64,000 nucleotides of DNA from the NCBI RefSeq assembly GCF_014297285.1, contig NZ_JACOQI010000001.1, positions 186,001-250,000 on the forward strand, in the 5' to 3' direction. The translations under genes and the position numbers were made by a program. This document shows positions 42,592-51,353 of this stretch, in pieces. The notes beneath the pieces were generated by a model. That model was not told the origin of the DNA. It searched no databases and was given only the letters and a program-made list of their open reading frames with translations. Source of the DNA: Dysosmobacter segnis (lineage in GTDB: Bacteria; Bacillota; Clostridia; Oscillospirales; Oscillospiraceae). Every line of letters starts with the position of its first letter. Within the stretch, counting starts at the first letter, position 1.

Positions 42592-44388
42592 ATGTCCAAT
42601 GAAAAGAAAAACCCGCTGATTGGTGCGTTTCGGACACCTGTTGCCGGAGCGCCGCCCACTCCCGCACCGCCTATTCCTGCCAAAGGAACAAAACCGCCCA
42701 TTCTATCGCCCGCCGCTGTCAAGCCCGGTGAAGTGAAGAAGCCTGCCGAACCCGCCAAGGATGATAAAGTGGCTAAGGATGGTAGGCCCGTTGCGGCTCC
42801 GGTCACTCCCGCCAAACCTGACGAGGGGAAGAAGCCCGCCGAACCCGCCAAGGACGATAAGGCAGCCAAGGATGGCAAGCCCGCTACGGCCCCGGTCACT
42901 CCCGCCAAACCTGACGAGGGGAAGAAGCCTGCTGAACTGGCCAAGGATGATAAGGCGGTCAAGGACAGTAAGCCTGCTGATGCTCCCGCCGCTCCCACCA
43001 AGCCTGGCGAGGTGAAGAAGTCCGCCGAACCCGCCAAGGACGATAAGGCGGTCAAGGATGGCAAGCCCGCTGCGGCTCCGGTCGCTCCCGCCAAAGCTGA
43101 CGAGGTGAAGAAACCCGCCGAACCTGCCAAGGACGATAAGGCAGCCAAGGATGGCAAGCCCGCTGCGGCTCCGCTTACTCCCGCTAAACCCGACGAGGTG
43201 AAGAAGTCCGCCGAACCCGCCAAGGACGATAAGGCGGTCAAGGCTGATAAGCCCGCTGATGTTCCCGTCGCTTCCACCAAGCCTGACGAGGTTAAAAAGC
43301 CCGATGAACCGGCCAAGGCGGCGGTGACGCAGAAATCGCCGGAACAGCCGAAGGATGCTACTACGGCTACCCGTACCGCAGATGGGCCAAAAGGCTCTGC
43401 CGTGACCAAGGTGTTTGAGGATCGGCTGGATGCCCCTGCCGAAGCTGATTTTTTCAAGCTGCCCATCCCCAATGAGGGAGAAATTTACAGTATGGCCGTT
43501 CATCCGGCATATCTGAAGGACTTTCTGGATCATCCCTTTACGGTGAACCGTGAGACGCAGGACTATAAAGACCTGTTTGAGTCCATCAAGACCTATGGTA
43601 TTCGTGAACCTGTCCTCTGTCGGCCCGGTCGCAACGGTGGCCTTGAGATCATTTCCGGTCATCGCCGCCATGACATCGGCGCACAGCTGAATTACCCTAT
43701 TCCTGTTCTGATCGAGCGTGTGGACGAGGATGACGCACAGATTCAATGCGTAGACGGAAACCTCCACCGTAAGGATATTCCTATCTCCGAACTGGCCCGT
43801 GCCGCACAGATGAAAATGGACGCACTGAAACGCAAGGCCGGACGCCGCTCCAAGGCGGATATTCTGGCGGGTAAGGAGCCGATGAAGCGCAGCGATGAGC
43901 AGGTGGGAGAAGATTTAGGCATGAGCCGCGCCAGCGTGCAGCGATTGATGCGCGTTAATCAGTTGGAGGAGCCGCTGAAAAAAATGGTGGATAAAAAGGA
44001 ACTGCCGCTGGATACCGCCGAGCAGATTTCCCACATGAAGCCCACCGAGCAGAAAACACTTGCGGACGCCATAGAAAAAGAGGGCGGAAAAGTCCCATCC
44101 AAGACGGAGGCGGTCAAGTTGAAGGAGGAAAGCCGTGCCGGTACGCTCACTGCACAGAAAATTGAGAACTCCGTTGCGCCCACCAAGCGGGAAATCGACC
44201 CGCCGTTGAAGGTAACTTTTCAAGATGACGAGTTGCGCCCCTACTTCCCGGACAAGGGAACCACCGTCGCTACGGTCAAGCGCACGATGTTCGAGGCGAT
44301 GGATCTTCGCAAAAAGGCGCTGGAACGCCAGAAAATGAAGATGCAGACCGAGAAGGAACCTAAGAAGAAATCTGAGCCGGAGAGGTGA
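42592..44388 (+). CDS. ParB-like partition/nuclease-domain protein with long Pro-Ala-Lys repeat
   Basis: Residues 1-43 are a short leader, and residues 44-229 are six tandem copies of a 31-residue unit (KPDEVKKPAEPAKDDK, then AAKDGKPAAAPVTPA) followed by a partial seventh. A ParB/sulfiredoxin-like domain follows (IREPVLCRPGRNGGLEIISGHRRH with the CTP/DNA-contact GHRRH motif), then a helix-turn-helix (GEDLGMSRASVQRLMRVNQL) and a charged tail. ParB-type proteins bind centromere-like sites and support maintenance or transfer. The N-terminal repeat is highly charged and disordered, and is far longer than in most ICE ParB proteins. The ATG has GGAGGT upstream. Confidence 0.88.
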   Translation: MSNEKKNPLIGAFRTPVAGAPPTPAPPIPAKGTKPPILSPAAVKPGEVKKPAEPAKDDKVAKDGRPVAAPVTPAKPDEGKKPAEPAKDDKAAKDGKPATAPVTPAKPDEGKKPAELAKDDKAVKDSKPADAPAAPTKPGEVKKSAEPAKDDKAVKDGKPAAAPVAPAKADEVKKPAEPAKDDKAAKDGKPAAAPLTPAKPDEVKKSAEPAKDDKAVKADKPADVPVASTKPDEVKKPDEPAKAAVTQKSPEQPKDATTATRTADGPKGSAVTKVFEDRLDAPAEADFFKLPIPNEGEIYSMAVHPAYLKDFLDHPFTVNRETQDYKDLFESIKTYGIREPVLCRPGRNGGLEIISGHRRHDIGAQLNYPIPVLIERVDEDDAQIQCVDGNLHRKDIPISELARAAQMKMDALKRKAGRRSKADILAGKEPMKRSDEQVGEDLGMSRASVQRLMRVNQLEEPLKKMVDKKELPLDTAEQISHMKPTEQKTLADAIEKEGGKVPSKTEAVKLKEESRAGTLTAQKIENSVAPTKREIDPPLKVTFQDDELRPYFPDKGTTVATVKRTMFEAMDLRKKALERQKMKMQTEKEPKKKSEPER

Positions 44389-44394
44389 CGGAGC

Positions 44395-44805
44395 ATGACG
44401 GTTGTAATTGTTAAACCGGGGTATGCTCCGTATGAGGCGGAGATCAACGGCTTAGATGAAATGCAGGAGGTCGTAGGCGGAACGATCCAGGCCATCTACC
44501 CCTTTGAGGATAGGGCCGCAGTTGTCTGCAATGATGAGGGTATTCTTTTGGGAATGCCGTACAACCGAAGCGTTCCCGGCGGATATGGCGGCGTATTTGG
44601 CCCGTTTTTTGTGTGCGGCTTGGGCGAAGAGGACTTTTGCTCTTTGACCCCGGAGCAGGTCAAATCCTACAAGAAGGAATTTCACTGTGCTGAAATCCTG
44701 ATTGGAGCAACAGGCAATACTCCCATCACGATGAAGGTGCAGCCCAAAGCGGTAGGCAGCCCCGGCCAAGAAAAAAGCCGGAATGACCCTCCGGGGCGGG
44801 AGTGA
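44395..44805 (+). CDS. DUF3846 domain protein
   Basis: This is a 136-residue protein of the DUF3846 family, common in Tn1549-type elements and phages of clostridia. The typical N-terminal VVIVKPGYAPYEAEI and DEMQEVVGGTIQAIYPFED segments are present. The biochemical role is unknown. It starts six bases after the ParB-like gene and is followed after six bases by the ArdC-type gene, so it belongs to one operon. Confidence 0.8.
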   Translation: MTVVIVKPGYAPYEAEINGLDEMQEVVGGTIQAIYPFEDRAAVVCNDEGILLGMPYNRSVPGGYGGVFGPFFVCGLGEEDFCSLTPEQVKSYKKEFHCAEILIGATGNTPITMKVQPKAVGSPGQEKSRNDPPGRE

Positions 44806-44811
44806 GCTGTC

Positions 44812-45744
44812 ATGCAGGAATATACTTCCCCAAGCGAACGGCTGAAGGCACTGACAGATCAATTGGAGCAGGGCGTGTCAGATATTTTTCAAAGCGGTCA
44901 ATACGCAGCTTATCTTACTGCCATGTCGAAATTCCACCATTATAGCTTTGGCAATACCATGCTGATTTTCATGCAATGCCCAAATGCCACCAATGTTGCG
45001 GGTTATCACGATTGGAGAAGGAATTTTGGCCGACAGGTCAAGCGAGGCGAGCGTGGCATCACCATACTCGCCCCTTGCCCATACCGCAGGAAGGAAGAAG
45101 TGGAGGAAACTGCTTTGGATGGTTCACCCGCTACCTCTGTTCAATGGGTGCAGCGCATGGGCTTCCGCACCGTTACGGTATTCGATGTAAGCCAGACGGA
45201 GGGAAAACCGCTGCCTGAGTTTGTAAAAAAGTTGACCGGCGATGTAGCACAGTATGAGAGCATGGTTGCGACTCTGCGCAGCATTTCCCCTTACCCCATT
45301 TCCATGGAGTCGTTTCCGGGCGGTGCTTATGGCTGCTGCAATTTTGCGGAACAACGTATTTTTGTCCAGCCCGACATGAGCCAAGCACAAACCATCAAAA
45401 CCATGATCCATGAGGTCAGTCACGCTAAACTCCATGCACCAATAGAGGACGGTGACGGTGAAACACCACCACAGCGCAAGCGGCGCTTTGTCCGGGAAAT
45501 GGAGGCTGAAAGCGTGGCTTATGTAGTCTGTCAGCATTTCGGGATTGATACCGCTGATTACTCTTTCGGCTATGTGGCCGGATGGAGCCACGGAAAGGAT
45601 CTATCGCAGCTGAAAGCGTCATTAGAACTGATCCGTAATACCGCCGCAGAACTGATCGACGGTATCGACCCACCGAAAGAACTGCCCCCGCCTACACAGA
45701 AAAAACAGCGAACAAAAAGGAGAAATGCCTATGAGCGCAGTTGA
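44812..45744 (+). CDS. ArdC-like antirestriction protein with metallopeptidase domain
   Basis: The N-terminal ArdC domain (about residues 10-120; YSFGNTMLIFMQCPNATNVAGYHDWRRNFGRQVKRGERGI) binds single-stranded DNA in studied relatives. The C-terminal domain has an intact HEVSHAKLH zinc motif with a downstream Glu (REMEAESVAY). ArdC proteins protect incoming plasmid DNA from host restriction. The 310-residue length is usual. It ends overlapping the next start by 14 bases. It is one of two ArdC-type genes in the element. Confidence 0.85.
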   Translation: MQEYTSPSERLKALTDQLEQGVSDIFQSGQYAAYLTAMSKFHHYSFGNTMLIFMQCPNATNVAGYHDWRRNFGRQVKRGERGITILAPCPYRRKEEVEETALDGSPATSVQWVQRMGFRTVTVFDVSQTEGKPLPEFVKKLTGDVAQYESMVATLRSISPYPISMESFPGGAYGCCNFAEQRIFVQPDMSQAQTIKTMIHEVSHAKLHAPIEDGDGETPPQRKRRFVREMEAESVAYVVCQHFGIDTADYSFGYVAGWSHGKDLSQLKASLELIRNTAAELIDGIDPPKELPPPTQKKQRTKRRNAYERS

Positions 45745-46126
45745 CGCCCGGAAAGAACACTATGAGGCCGTGGAGATTTTAGGCATCCCCGGCCTTTTCA
45801 CTACCCTTCGAGTAGACCGTGCCACTATCCCAAAAGGCGTGTATGCCTATGATATGCAAACCAGTGAACAGGATTGGAGCCAACCTTGCCTGCTTGCCCG
45901 GCATATCACGGTGGAGCATTTCGGCACCGTCCTGACCGCAAGCCCTGTTCCCATTCCGCCCAATGGGTATCTCAATTTGTCCCCCGGTGATTTTGAAGGC
46001 CAGTTCTGCGGCGAGCGTATGACGCTGGCTGATTTTGAAGCCAAATGGCTATCCCCAGTCAAACGACCGCCCAAGAAAAAGGTGCTCCATAAAGCCGCAC
46101 CCCGCCGTCCTGCACCGATTCGATGA
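45731..46126 (+). CDS. ICE-associated hypothetical protein (LPD28-like possible)
   Basis: This 131-residue protein has no recognised catalytic motif. It contains VEILGIPGLFTTLRVDRATIP and a C-terminal basic tail (KRPPKKKVLHKAAPRR). The pattern resembles small 'large polyvalent protein-associated' domains found after ArdC genes, but this was not confirmed. The second of two ATGs was chosen, since AAGGAG stands eight bases before it. It overlaps the ArdC gene by 14 bases and touches the next gene, in one operon. Confidence 0.6.
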   Translation: MSAVDARKEHYEAVEILGIPGLFTTLRVDRATIPKGVYAYDMQTSEQDWSQPCLLARHITVEHFGTVLTASPVPIPPNGYLNLSPGDFEGQFCGERMTLADFEAKWLSPVKRPPKKKVLHKAAPRRPAPIR

Positions 46127-46134
46127 GGTGCGTT

Positions 46135-46728
46135 ATGGGAAAAGAAATCAGTTTGATCGCGTTTCTGGACGAAGTGGTGTCCCGGAATACGCAGCATTAC
46201 AGAAAAGATTTTGAACTGGATGCTCAGAAACTGCGTGACGCACTGAACAGCCCCTATATGGATGAACGGATATTCTACTTCATGTCTCGCCCTAACGGGA
46301 CATGGTGTGTGCTGGAACGGGATGTCTTTCTCCGAGACAGCGACGGGTATAAGATTTGGACACACTATGCGGATATGCCCGATGGCATCGAAGCCTATCG
46401 CGTCACCATCACTGGGCGGCGCGGCACAGCCCCTATGGGTCATGTTGTGAAGCTGAATTACCGGGAACAGGTACAGCGGGTCATAAAAGTAGCTATCCCC
46501 TTTGATGATGTGGAGCTTACTTTTTACTCCGGGGAGAAGTTTCGTATGCCGATGGAGCAGTACAGAAAGCAGCGGGAAGAAATTTTCTTTGAGTATGGAG
46601 CCATTCAGAATTTTCGCTGCTGCCCCAAAAGCGAGGCGGAATTGTACCGCGTTATTTCGATGGAACATCGCTTGCAAAAGTGCTGGCAGCCCAAAACAAA
46701 AAAGGGGCCGGACACTCCGGCCAGATAG
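46135..46728 (+). CDS. ICE-associated hypothetical protein
   Basis: The function is not recognised. The 197-residue protein (starting MGKEISLIAFLDEVVS) has no membrane segment or signal and has mixed alpha/beta character. The ATG used here follows GAGGTG by five bases; an alternative ATG four codons earlier overlaps the previous stop codon as ATGA and would allow translational coupling. It is in the same operon as the ArdC gene. Genes of this kind occur in other clostridial ICEs between ardC and the relaxase genes. Confidence 0.6.
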   Translation: MGKEISLIAFLDEVVSRNTQHYRKDFELDAQKLRDALNSPYMDERIFYFMSRPNGTWCVLERDVFLRDSDGYKIWTHYADMPDGIEAYRVTITGRRGTAPMGHVVKLNYREQVQRVIKVAIPFDDVELTFYSGEKFRMPMEQYRKQREEIFFEYGAIQNFRCCPKSEAELYRVISMEHRLQKCWQPKTKKGPDTPAR

Positions 46729-46742
46729 GAGGTGTTGAGTCC

Positions 46743-47570
46743 ATGCCTGAAAAAGACAGTGAGGACAGCTTTTATTATTTGAACGCATATCAGGACGATA
46801 TTACGCCCGGCCAGAAAATGACGATCCTGCATAACATTTCTTTCAACGATTGGCGGGCCGGCCCTCATATCGCCCCGCTGGTCACGCTGACGAGAGAGGA
46901 AGTCACACAGCGCAAGGAGGCCAGCATTACGCTGGAAAAAGAGCTGTACGCCCAGCTAAAAAAACTTGCGGCGGCGTGGGATGAACAGGCCGCACAGACG
47001 ATGCTTCTGGAACGGGCGCTGGAATATCTGCAAACGCCAGAGGTCGAGCATACCTCCAATGAGTGGAAACAGGACAAAAACGGGATATGGGAGATCAGCA
47101 ACCGCACCTATAAAATGCGGTACAAAATCTTCTATGAAAAGGCCGCCGATGTTTACCTCGTCAGCTGGGGCATCATCTACAACGCACCCAAGCAGCCGAA
47201 TAGTAACTACAAAAATTATTGGGGAGACAGTATCTATGTCGCACGGCAGGACAAGAAAAAATACCCCAGTATGGAGGCCGCACAACATTATATCCAAGGT
47301 CGGTTTGACCTGTATTGCCACCTGTTCCGGGAAATATCCCCGTCAGTCCCCAATGAGTGCAGACGGATGTTCAGCATCAACGGCCATCTGGCCCCCGGAT
47401 ACACACTGGCCCCTCCTGACAAATCAGAACCAAGCAAGCAGACAGTGGATGACCTGTTGGCCTGTCTGGACGATGTGGATATGGCAGAGCCGCCCGTCAA
47501 GCCGCCTGAGAAATGCCGGAAGGAGCAAAGGAAAACCGAGGCCCAAAAGAAGCATATCCCGACACGGTAG
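46743..47570 (+). CDS. ICE-associated hypothetical protein
   Basis: The 275-residue product is soluble and not recognised. An N-terminal part (DITPGQKMTILHNISFNDW) is followed by a helical stretch similar to a short coiled coil (TLEKELYAQLKKLAAAWDEQ) and a central domain with many aromatic residues; the C-terminus is basic and Pro/Lys-rich. The start has a strong AGGAGGTG site. It is the last gene of the ardC operon; a GGAATTTTGA/TCAAAATTCC inverted repeat near 47607 follows it. Confidence 0.6.
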   Translation: MPEKDSEDSFYYLNAYQDDITPGQKMTILHNISFNDWRAGPHIAPLVTLTREEVTQRKEASITLEKELYAQLKKLAAAWDEQAAQTMLLERALEYLQTPEVEHTSNEWKQDKNGIWEISNRTYKMRYKIFYEKAADVYLVSWGIIYNAPKQPNSNYKNYWGDSIYVARQDKKKYPSMEAAQHYIQGRFDLYCHLFREISPSVPNECRRMFSINGHLAPGYTLAPPDKSEPSKQTVDDLLACLDDVDMAEPPVKPPEKCRKEQRKTEAQKKHIPTR

Positions 47571-47606
47571 GACAGCGGCGCTCTGCGTCGCTGTCCCAGC
47601 CAGCAT

Positions 47607-47629
47607 GGAATTTTGACATCAAAATTCCG
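47607..47629 (+). terminator. Inverted repeat after the ardC operon
   Basis: GGAATTTTGA and TCAAAATTCC form a 10 bp stem with a 3-base loop directly behind the last gene of the operon. No T-run follows, so termination is uncertain. Confidence 0.4.
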
Positions 47630-47647
47630 CTGGTTAGGGGCGTGCCC

Positions 47648-48490
47648 CTAAGACCCCCCAAACTCAAAGGATGTGTGTTTGAAAAATATGCCTAACACAA
47701 AAATAATAATAGGTGCAACATACAGAAGAAGATGGCAAAGATGCAAAAAAAGAATATGAATACGTTGCAAATGAGGAGCATTTTCTGAAATATATCCGTT
47801 TAATTCTTTGATTATCACCTCGTCGCTTTTATCATTGGCAACAGTTTCTGCGGTTTCATTTTTGGAAAAGATATTTTTAAGCTTTCTTGTAAACCGATGA
47901 GCGTTTTTCTTCCCTGTATATAGGTTGATATCATATTCTTTGCAAAGATGACGAATGGTATAATAGAAATCCAGATCATCGCGCACCTCAGTATTACTTA
48001 CAAGTCGATCGTACTCTAACTTTAGCCTCTCTAACTTTTCACAACATAAAGCTCTATTTGTACAAGATTTATTACCGCAATTTTGGCACTCCTCGTCAGG
48101 TATAGTATCGACTTGTGAAGTGCTATCGGTGTCATTGTGAGAAAAATTTGGAAGTGAACCGACTTCTCTCTTTAGACGCTTTACTTCATTTAAGGCCGTC
48201 TGAATTTTTGAAATACGCTCTGGATAACCCGCTTTGCTATTTACGATGGAATATATTAAAACGATAGTAGAAAGAATAATACTGCTATAAGAAGTCCATG
48301 TACTATCGAATAACCCGGGGTAAAATTCCGCAGACAGCGCATATACAATAAGGGCCATGCTATAATAGATTAGAATAAAATCCGAACGTTTGGCATCTTT
48401 TGATATTCTTTTCAACTGATTTGCATAATTGGATTGTGTCCTATCCATTATTCTGTAATATTTATCGCGATTATAAAGAGGAACGTTCAT
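47648..48490 (-). CDS. SLATT-like two-TM putative effector protein (probable defence cargo)
   Basis: The 280-residue protein has two close membrane segments (about residues 38-53 and 68-83) in an N-terminal arrangement like SLATT domains, then a long helix. A Cys-rich loop follows (CQNCGNKSC, then CC, near residues 138-152). A third hydrophobic segment stands near the C-terminus. SLATT proteins are predicted pore-forming effectors linked to nucleotide-sensing or reverse-transcriptase defence systems; here no sensor gene is adjacent. The gene is AT-rich and runs against the transfer genes, both signs of separate acquisition. The start was set at the second ATG after GGGGGT. The family call is tentative. 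Confidence 0.55.
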   Translation of the reverse strand: MNVPLYNRDKYYRIMDRTQSNYANQLKRISKDAKRSDFILIYYSMALIVYALSAEFYPGLFDSTWTSYSSIILSTIVLIYSIVNSKAGYPERISKIQTALNEVKRLKREVGSLPNFSHNDTDSTSQVDTIPDEECQNCGNKSCTNRALCCEKLERLKLEYDRLVSNTEVRDDLDFYYTIRHLCKEYDINLYTGKKNAHRFTRKLKNIFSKNETAETVANDKSDEVIIKELNGYISENAPHLQRIHILFLHLCHLLLYVAPIIIFVLGIFFKHTSFEFGGS

Positions 48491-48573
48491 GTTTGTACCC
48501 CCAAGCATAATGCCATTAAATTATTTACTGATTATCTTTCATTTTACATCAAGCGGCAGATTTTTCAATTCCT

Positions 48574-48598
48574 AATGCGTCTCGAATTGAGACGCATT
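48574..48598 (+). promoter_or_regulatory. ICE palindrome copy 2, before mobC
   Basis: The palindrome is perfect here (ATGCGTCTC with GAGACGCAT) and is followed by ATTTTTT, so it could also terminate transcription. The mobC ribosome site follows within 15 bases. Confidence 0.7.
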
Positions 48599-48623
48599 AT
48601 TTTTTATCAGAAAGGAGACAACC

Positions 48624-48932
48624 ATGCGAGAAACTGCAAAGACAATGGCACTCCGGCTGAACGCCGCGGAGTACGCGCACCTGTGCCGACAGGCAGAAGT
48701 GACCGGGCTGAAAAAGGAGCCGTTGGTACGGCAGCTCATTATGGGCGTAAATCTCCGTCCTCGTCCCCCTGACGCCTATGCCGACCTGCTTCGGGCGCTG
48801 TCCGCCATCGGGAATAACATCAACCAGTTGGCCCATCAAGCCAACGCCAGGGGCGCAGCCACCGGTGACGAGATCACGGAAGCGCTGCATCTGGTGCGGC
48901 AGGCCACACGATTGGTGCGGGAGCGGCTTTGA
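48624..48932 (+). CDS. mobC: MobC-like relaxosome protein
   Basis: This 102-residue accessory protein of the relaxase has a ribbon-helix-helix-type N-terminus (TMALRLNAAEYAHLCRQAEVTG) and the MobC signature (ALSAIGNNINQLAHQAN). Such proteins open the origin of transfer and help load the relaxase. It ends directly before the relaxase start (stop and ATG adjoin), so the two are translationally coupled. AAAGGAG precedes the ATG. Confidence 0.88.
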   Translation: MRETAKTMALRLNAAEYAHLCRQAEVTGLKKEPLVRQLIMGVNLRPRPPDAYADLLRALSAIGNNINQLAHQANARGAATGDEITEALHLVRQATRLVRERL

Positions 48933-50315
48933 ATGGCGTATACGAAGATCATTGTCATTCATAGCCGATTGGACAGGTGCCTGGGCTATACGCAGGACGA
49001 GGAAAAGACCTCTTTGGAAACAGTGCTGGACTACGCCATGAACCGGGATAAGACCGAGCAGGACTGTTTTGAAACTGCGCTGAACTGTGACCGGGAAACC
49101 GCCTATGCGGACATGATGGACACCAAGCGCCGCTGGGGCAAGACCAGCCGCAAACGCAAGGGCTATCATGTGATTCAGTCCTTTGCTCCCGGCGAGGTCG
49201 CGCCGGAGCAGGCCCACGCCATCGGCGTCGAACTGGCGCAGCGGCTTTTGGCGGATAAATACGAAGTAGTGGTGTCCACGCATTTGAACAAAGCGCACCT
49301 ACATTCACATATCGTATTCAACAGCGTGTCCTTTGTGGACGGAACCATGTACCGTGACCGTATCGCGGACTTGCTGGGCGGCTCCGGGGTAGGTATCCGG
49401 GGAACATCGGATGCGATTTGTCTGGAGCATGGCCTGTCGATCATTGAATCCAGTGAGCCATCCGTCAGCCGTGCCGAGTGGGGGGCAGAAAAGGCGGGGA
49501 AGCCCAACTTTCGGGGGCTGACCCGTGCGGACATAGATATAGCCATCGCCAGCGCCTACACCATGCGTTCTTTTTGGGGAGAGTTGGTGAAAATGGGCTA
49601 TCAAGTCAAACGGTATCCCCAAGTGACCCATGCGGCGGTCAAGCCGCCGGGCGGCGCACGCTTTCTTCGGCTGGACAAGCTGGGGACTGGGTATAGCGAG
49701 GCGGAGATATTCTCCCGCCTTACGGAGAACCGCACCGGCACAGCGCCGCCGCTCAGCAGCCATGCCCCCATCCTGCCGCAGCGGTATTTCCCCTATGGGC
49801 GGCGATACCGTGTGAAAGGCCATTTGCCATTAAAGACAGGCCGCGCACGGGGCTTCCGGCTTCTGTACCTGAAATATCTTTATCTGCTGAGGAAGCCGCC
49901 ATCCCGGCGCAAGACCCCTGTCTCACGGGCAGAGGCCATTAAGTTTGAACGCTATCAGGAGCAATTCTACTACCTGCGGGAAAATCGCATCGACAGCGCA
50001 GAACAGCTGTCCATGCAGATGGATGCACTGCAAGCAGAGATAGACAATCTGACTGACCGCCGTGGCGATCTTTACCGTTTGCACCGACGGCTGCCGGAGG
50101 ATGCGGCCTGCTCCGAGGAAATTGGCACGATCACCGCACGGCTGCGGATACTGCGCCGGGAGCTGAAGTTATGCGCTCGCATCGAAGGCGATATTCCAGC
50201 CGTGCAGGCACAAATCAGAATACAGGAAGAAAGGAGCCGCCATGAAAAAACTGATAAAAGCAGACCTGAGCAAAGTGTTGGAACTGACCGCAGCGTATCA
50301 ACCCATCAACTGTGA
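48933..50315 (+). CDS. MobA/VirD2-type relaxase
   Basis: This enzyme nicks the ICE at its origin of transfer and pilots the strand. The N-terminal relaxase domain has motif III HLNKAHLHSHIVFNSV (the metal-binding His triad) and an early Tyr-rich region (VLDYAMNRDKT). The C-terminal half is basic with coiled-coil stretches. The 460 residues fit the MOBP-like relaxases of clostridial Tn1549-type elements. The end overlaps the next gene by 74 bases in another frame. The origin of transfer was not located with certainty; it is probably close to mobC. Confidence 0.9.
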   Translation: MAYTKIIVIHSRLDRCLGYTQDEEKTSLETVLDYAMNRDKTEQDCFETALNCDRETAYADMMDTKRRWGKTSRKRKGYHVIQSFAPGEVAPEQAHAIGVELAQRLLADKYEVVVSTHLNKAHLHSHIVFNSVSFVDGTMYRDRIADLLGGSGVGIRGTSDAICLEHGLSIIESSEPSVSRAEWGAEKAGKPNFRGLTRADIDIAIASAYTMRSFWGELVKMGYQVKRYPQVTHAAVKPPGGARFLRLDKLGTGYSEAEIFSRLTENRTGTAPPLSSHAPILPQRYFPYGRRYRVKGHLPLKTGRARGFRLLYLKYLYLLRKPPSRRKTPVSRAEAIKFERYQEQFYYLRENRIDSAEQLSMQMDALQAEIDNLTDRRGDLYRLHRRLPEDAACSEEIGTITARLRILRRELKLCARIEGDIPAVQAQIRIQEERSRHEKTDKSRPEQSVGTDRSVSTHQL

Positions 50316-50706
50316 CAGCCTGAAAGCTGAACTGGAAATTTTATCGCAAAACGGATATAGCGATGATCTCTTTCTGGCCCGGAAAGACCGTTTTCGCTTG
50401 ATGGCGCTGTCTGAGGTCTATACCGTCGGTAGTGATGCCAATAGGCTTCTCGCTATGTTTGAGGTACAAACCTGCTGGCCGGTTTTAACGCTGCTGCTTC
50501 ACGCAGAGTACATGGAGGGCGATGTCCGCCGTGGGAGTGTGATTTTAATGGACTATCCTGAACTCGTCCGAGATGTAGTGCTTTTTAACCGGCTCCCCAA
50601 TACCCAGCGAGAGAGGCATATCAAGCAGATGATAAGCCGCTGTCTGCGTTGCGCCCCGCAGTGTACGATGGTGGATCTGATCGGATATTTGAAAACCGGG
50701 AGGTGA
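50242..50706 (+). CDS. ICE-associated hypothetical protein overlapping the relaxase end
   Basis: The 154-residue helical protein has no recognised domain. Its start codon, preceded by AAAGGAG, lies inside the relaxase gene in another frame, an overlap of 74 bases that is long for bacteria. It ends six bases before the PcfB-like gene. The position suggests a role with the relaxase or coupling protein. Confidence 0.65.
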   Translation: MKKLIKADLSKVLELTAAYQPINCDSLKAELEILSQNGYSDDLFLARKDRFRLMALSEVYTVGSDANRLLAMFEVQTCWPVLTLLLHAEYMEGDVRRGSVILMDYPELVRDVVLFNRLPNTQRERHIKQMISRCLRCAPQCTMVDLIGYLKTGR

Positions 50707-50712
50707 AAGAAA

Positions 50713-51336
50713 ATGGACGCAAGTGGAGAAGTGGCCGACCTGATGGTAAAGGAGAGCATCCAGCTGACGGAGGAAAGCATCAAGCTGTTGGCGGCAGGCT
50801 GTAAAAACCTGACCGCCTTTTTATATGCTTTGGCGAAGGATAATAAAAAGCTGGTGGGAAAGACCAGTATGAAGCGCCTGCTGCGGGAGGGCAAGGAATT
50901 GAAAACCTTTTGCATCAAGGCCGAGGATTTGAACGACTTCCGCAAATACGCCAAGCCCAATATTCTCTTTGCCGCGATCCGGGATACAAAGGAGGATGAC
51001 GGATTGGTAGCGCTTGTTACCAACACAGACTTTGTATCGCAGGTCAATCTGTTCATGCAGCGCCGGGGCTATCCCGCCCCCACGCAGACGCAGGAGGACG
51101 ATACCGTAAAAAAAGACGCACCCCGCACTCAACAAGGGAACTCCTCACCAGAGCGCGGGAATGGCTCGACAGTATCGAGAATGAGCCAGACGACGAGGAC
51201 TACTGATACGGCTGAGAAAATCAGTGATATTCCCACGGTAAAAGGCCGATTGGCTGTGTTGCAGAAAACCGCTGCGGGGATGCGGGACGGTCAGGCGAAG
51301 CAGCGTTCCCAGCCCACACAGCAGAAATCAAGATAA
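50713..51336 (+). CDS. PcfB-like DUF3801 protein
   Basis: This is a 207-residue accessory protein of conjugation. The N-terminal DUF3801/PcfB domain (VKESIQLTEESIKLLAAGCKNLTAFLYAL, LREGKELKTFCIKAEDL) is followed by a disordered Gln/Thr-rich tail. In pCF10 the relative PcfB contacts the coupling protein. It lies between the relaxase region and the second ArdC-type gene with short gaps, in one operon. Confidence 0.8.
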   Translation: MDASGEVADLMVKESIQLTEESIKLLAAGCKNLTAFLYALAKDNKKLVGKTSMKRLLREGKELKTFCIKAEDLNDFRKYAKPNILFAAIRDTKEDDGLVALVTNTDFVSQVNLFMQRRGYPAPTQTQEDDTVKKDAPRTQQGNSSPERGNGSTVSRMSQTTRTTDTAEKISDIPTVKGRLAVLQKTAAGMRDGQAKQRSQPTQQKSR

Positions 51337-51353
51337 CAGGAGGAATTTTTAGT

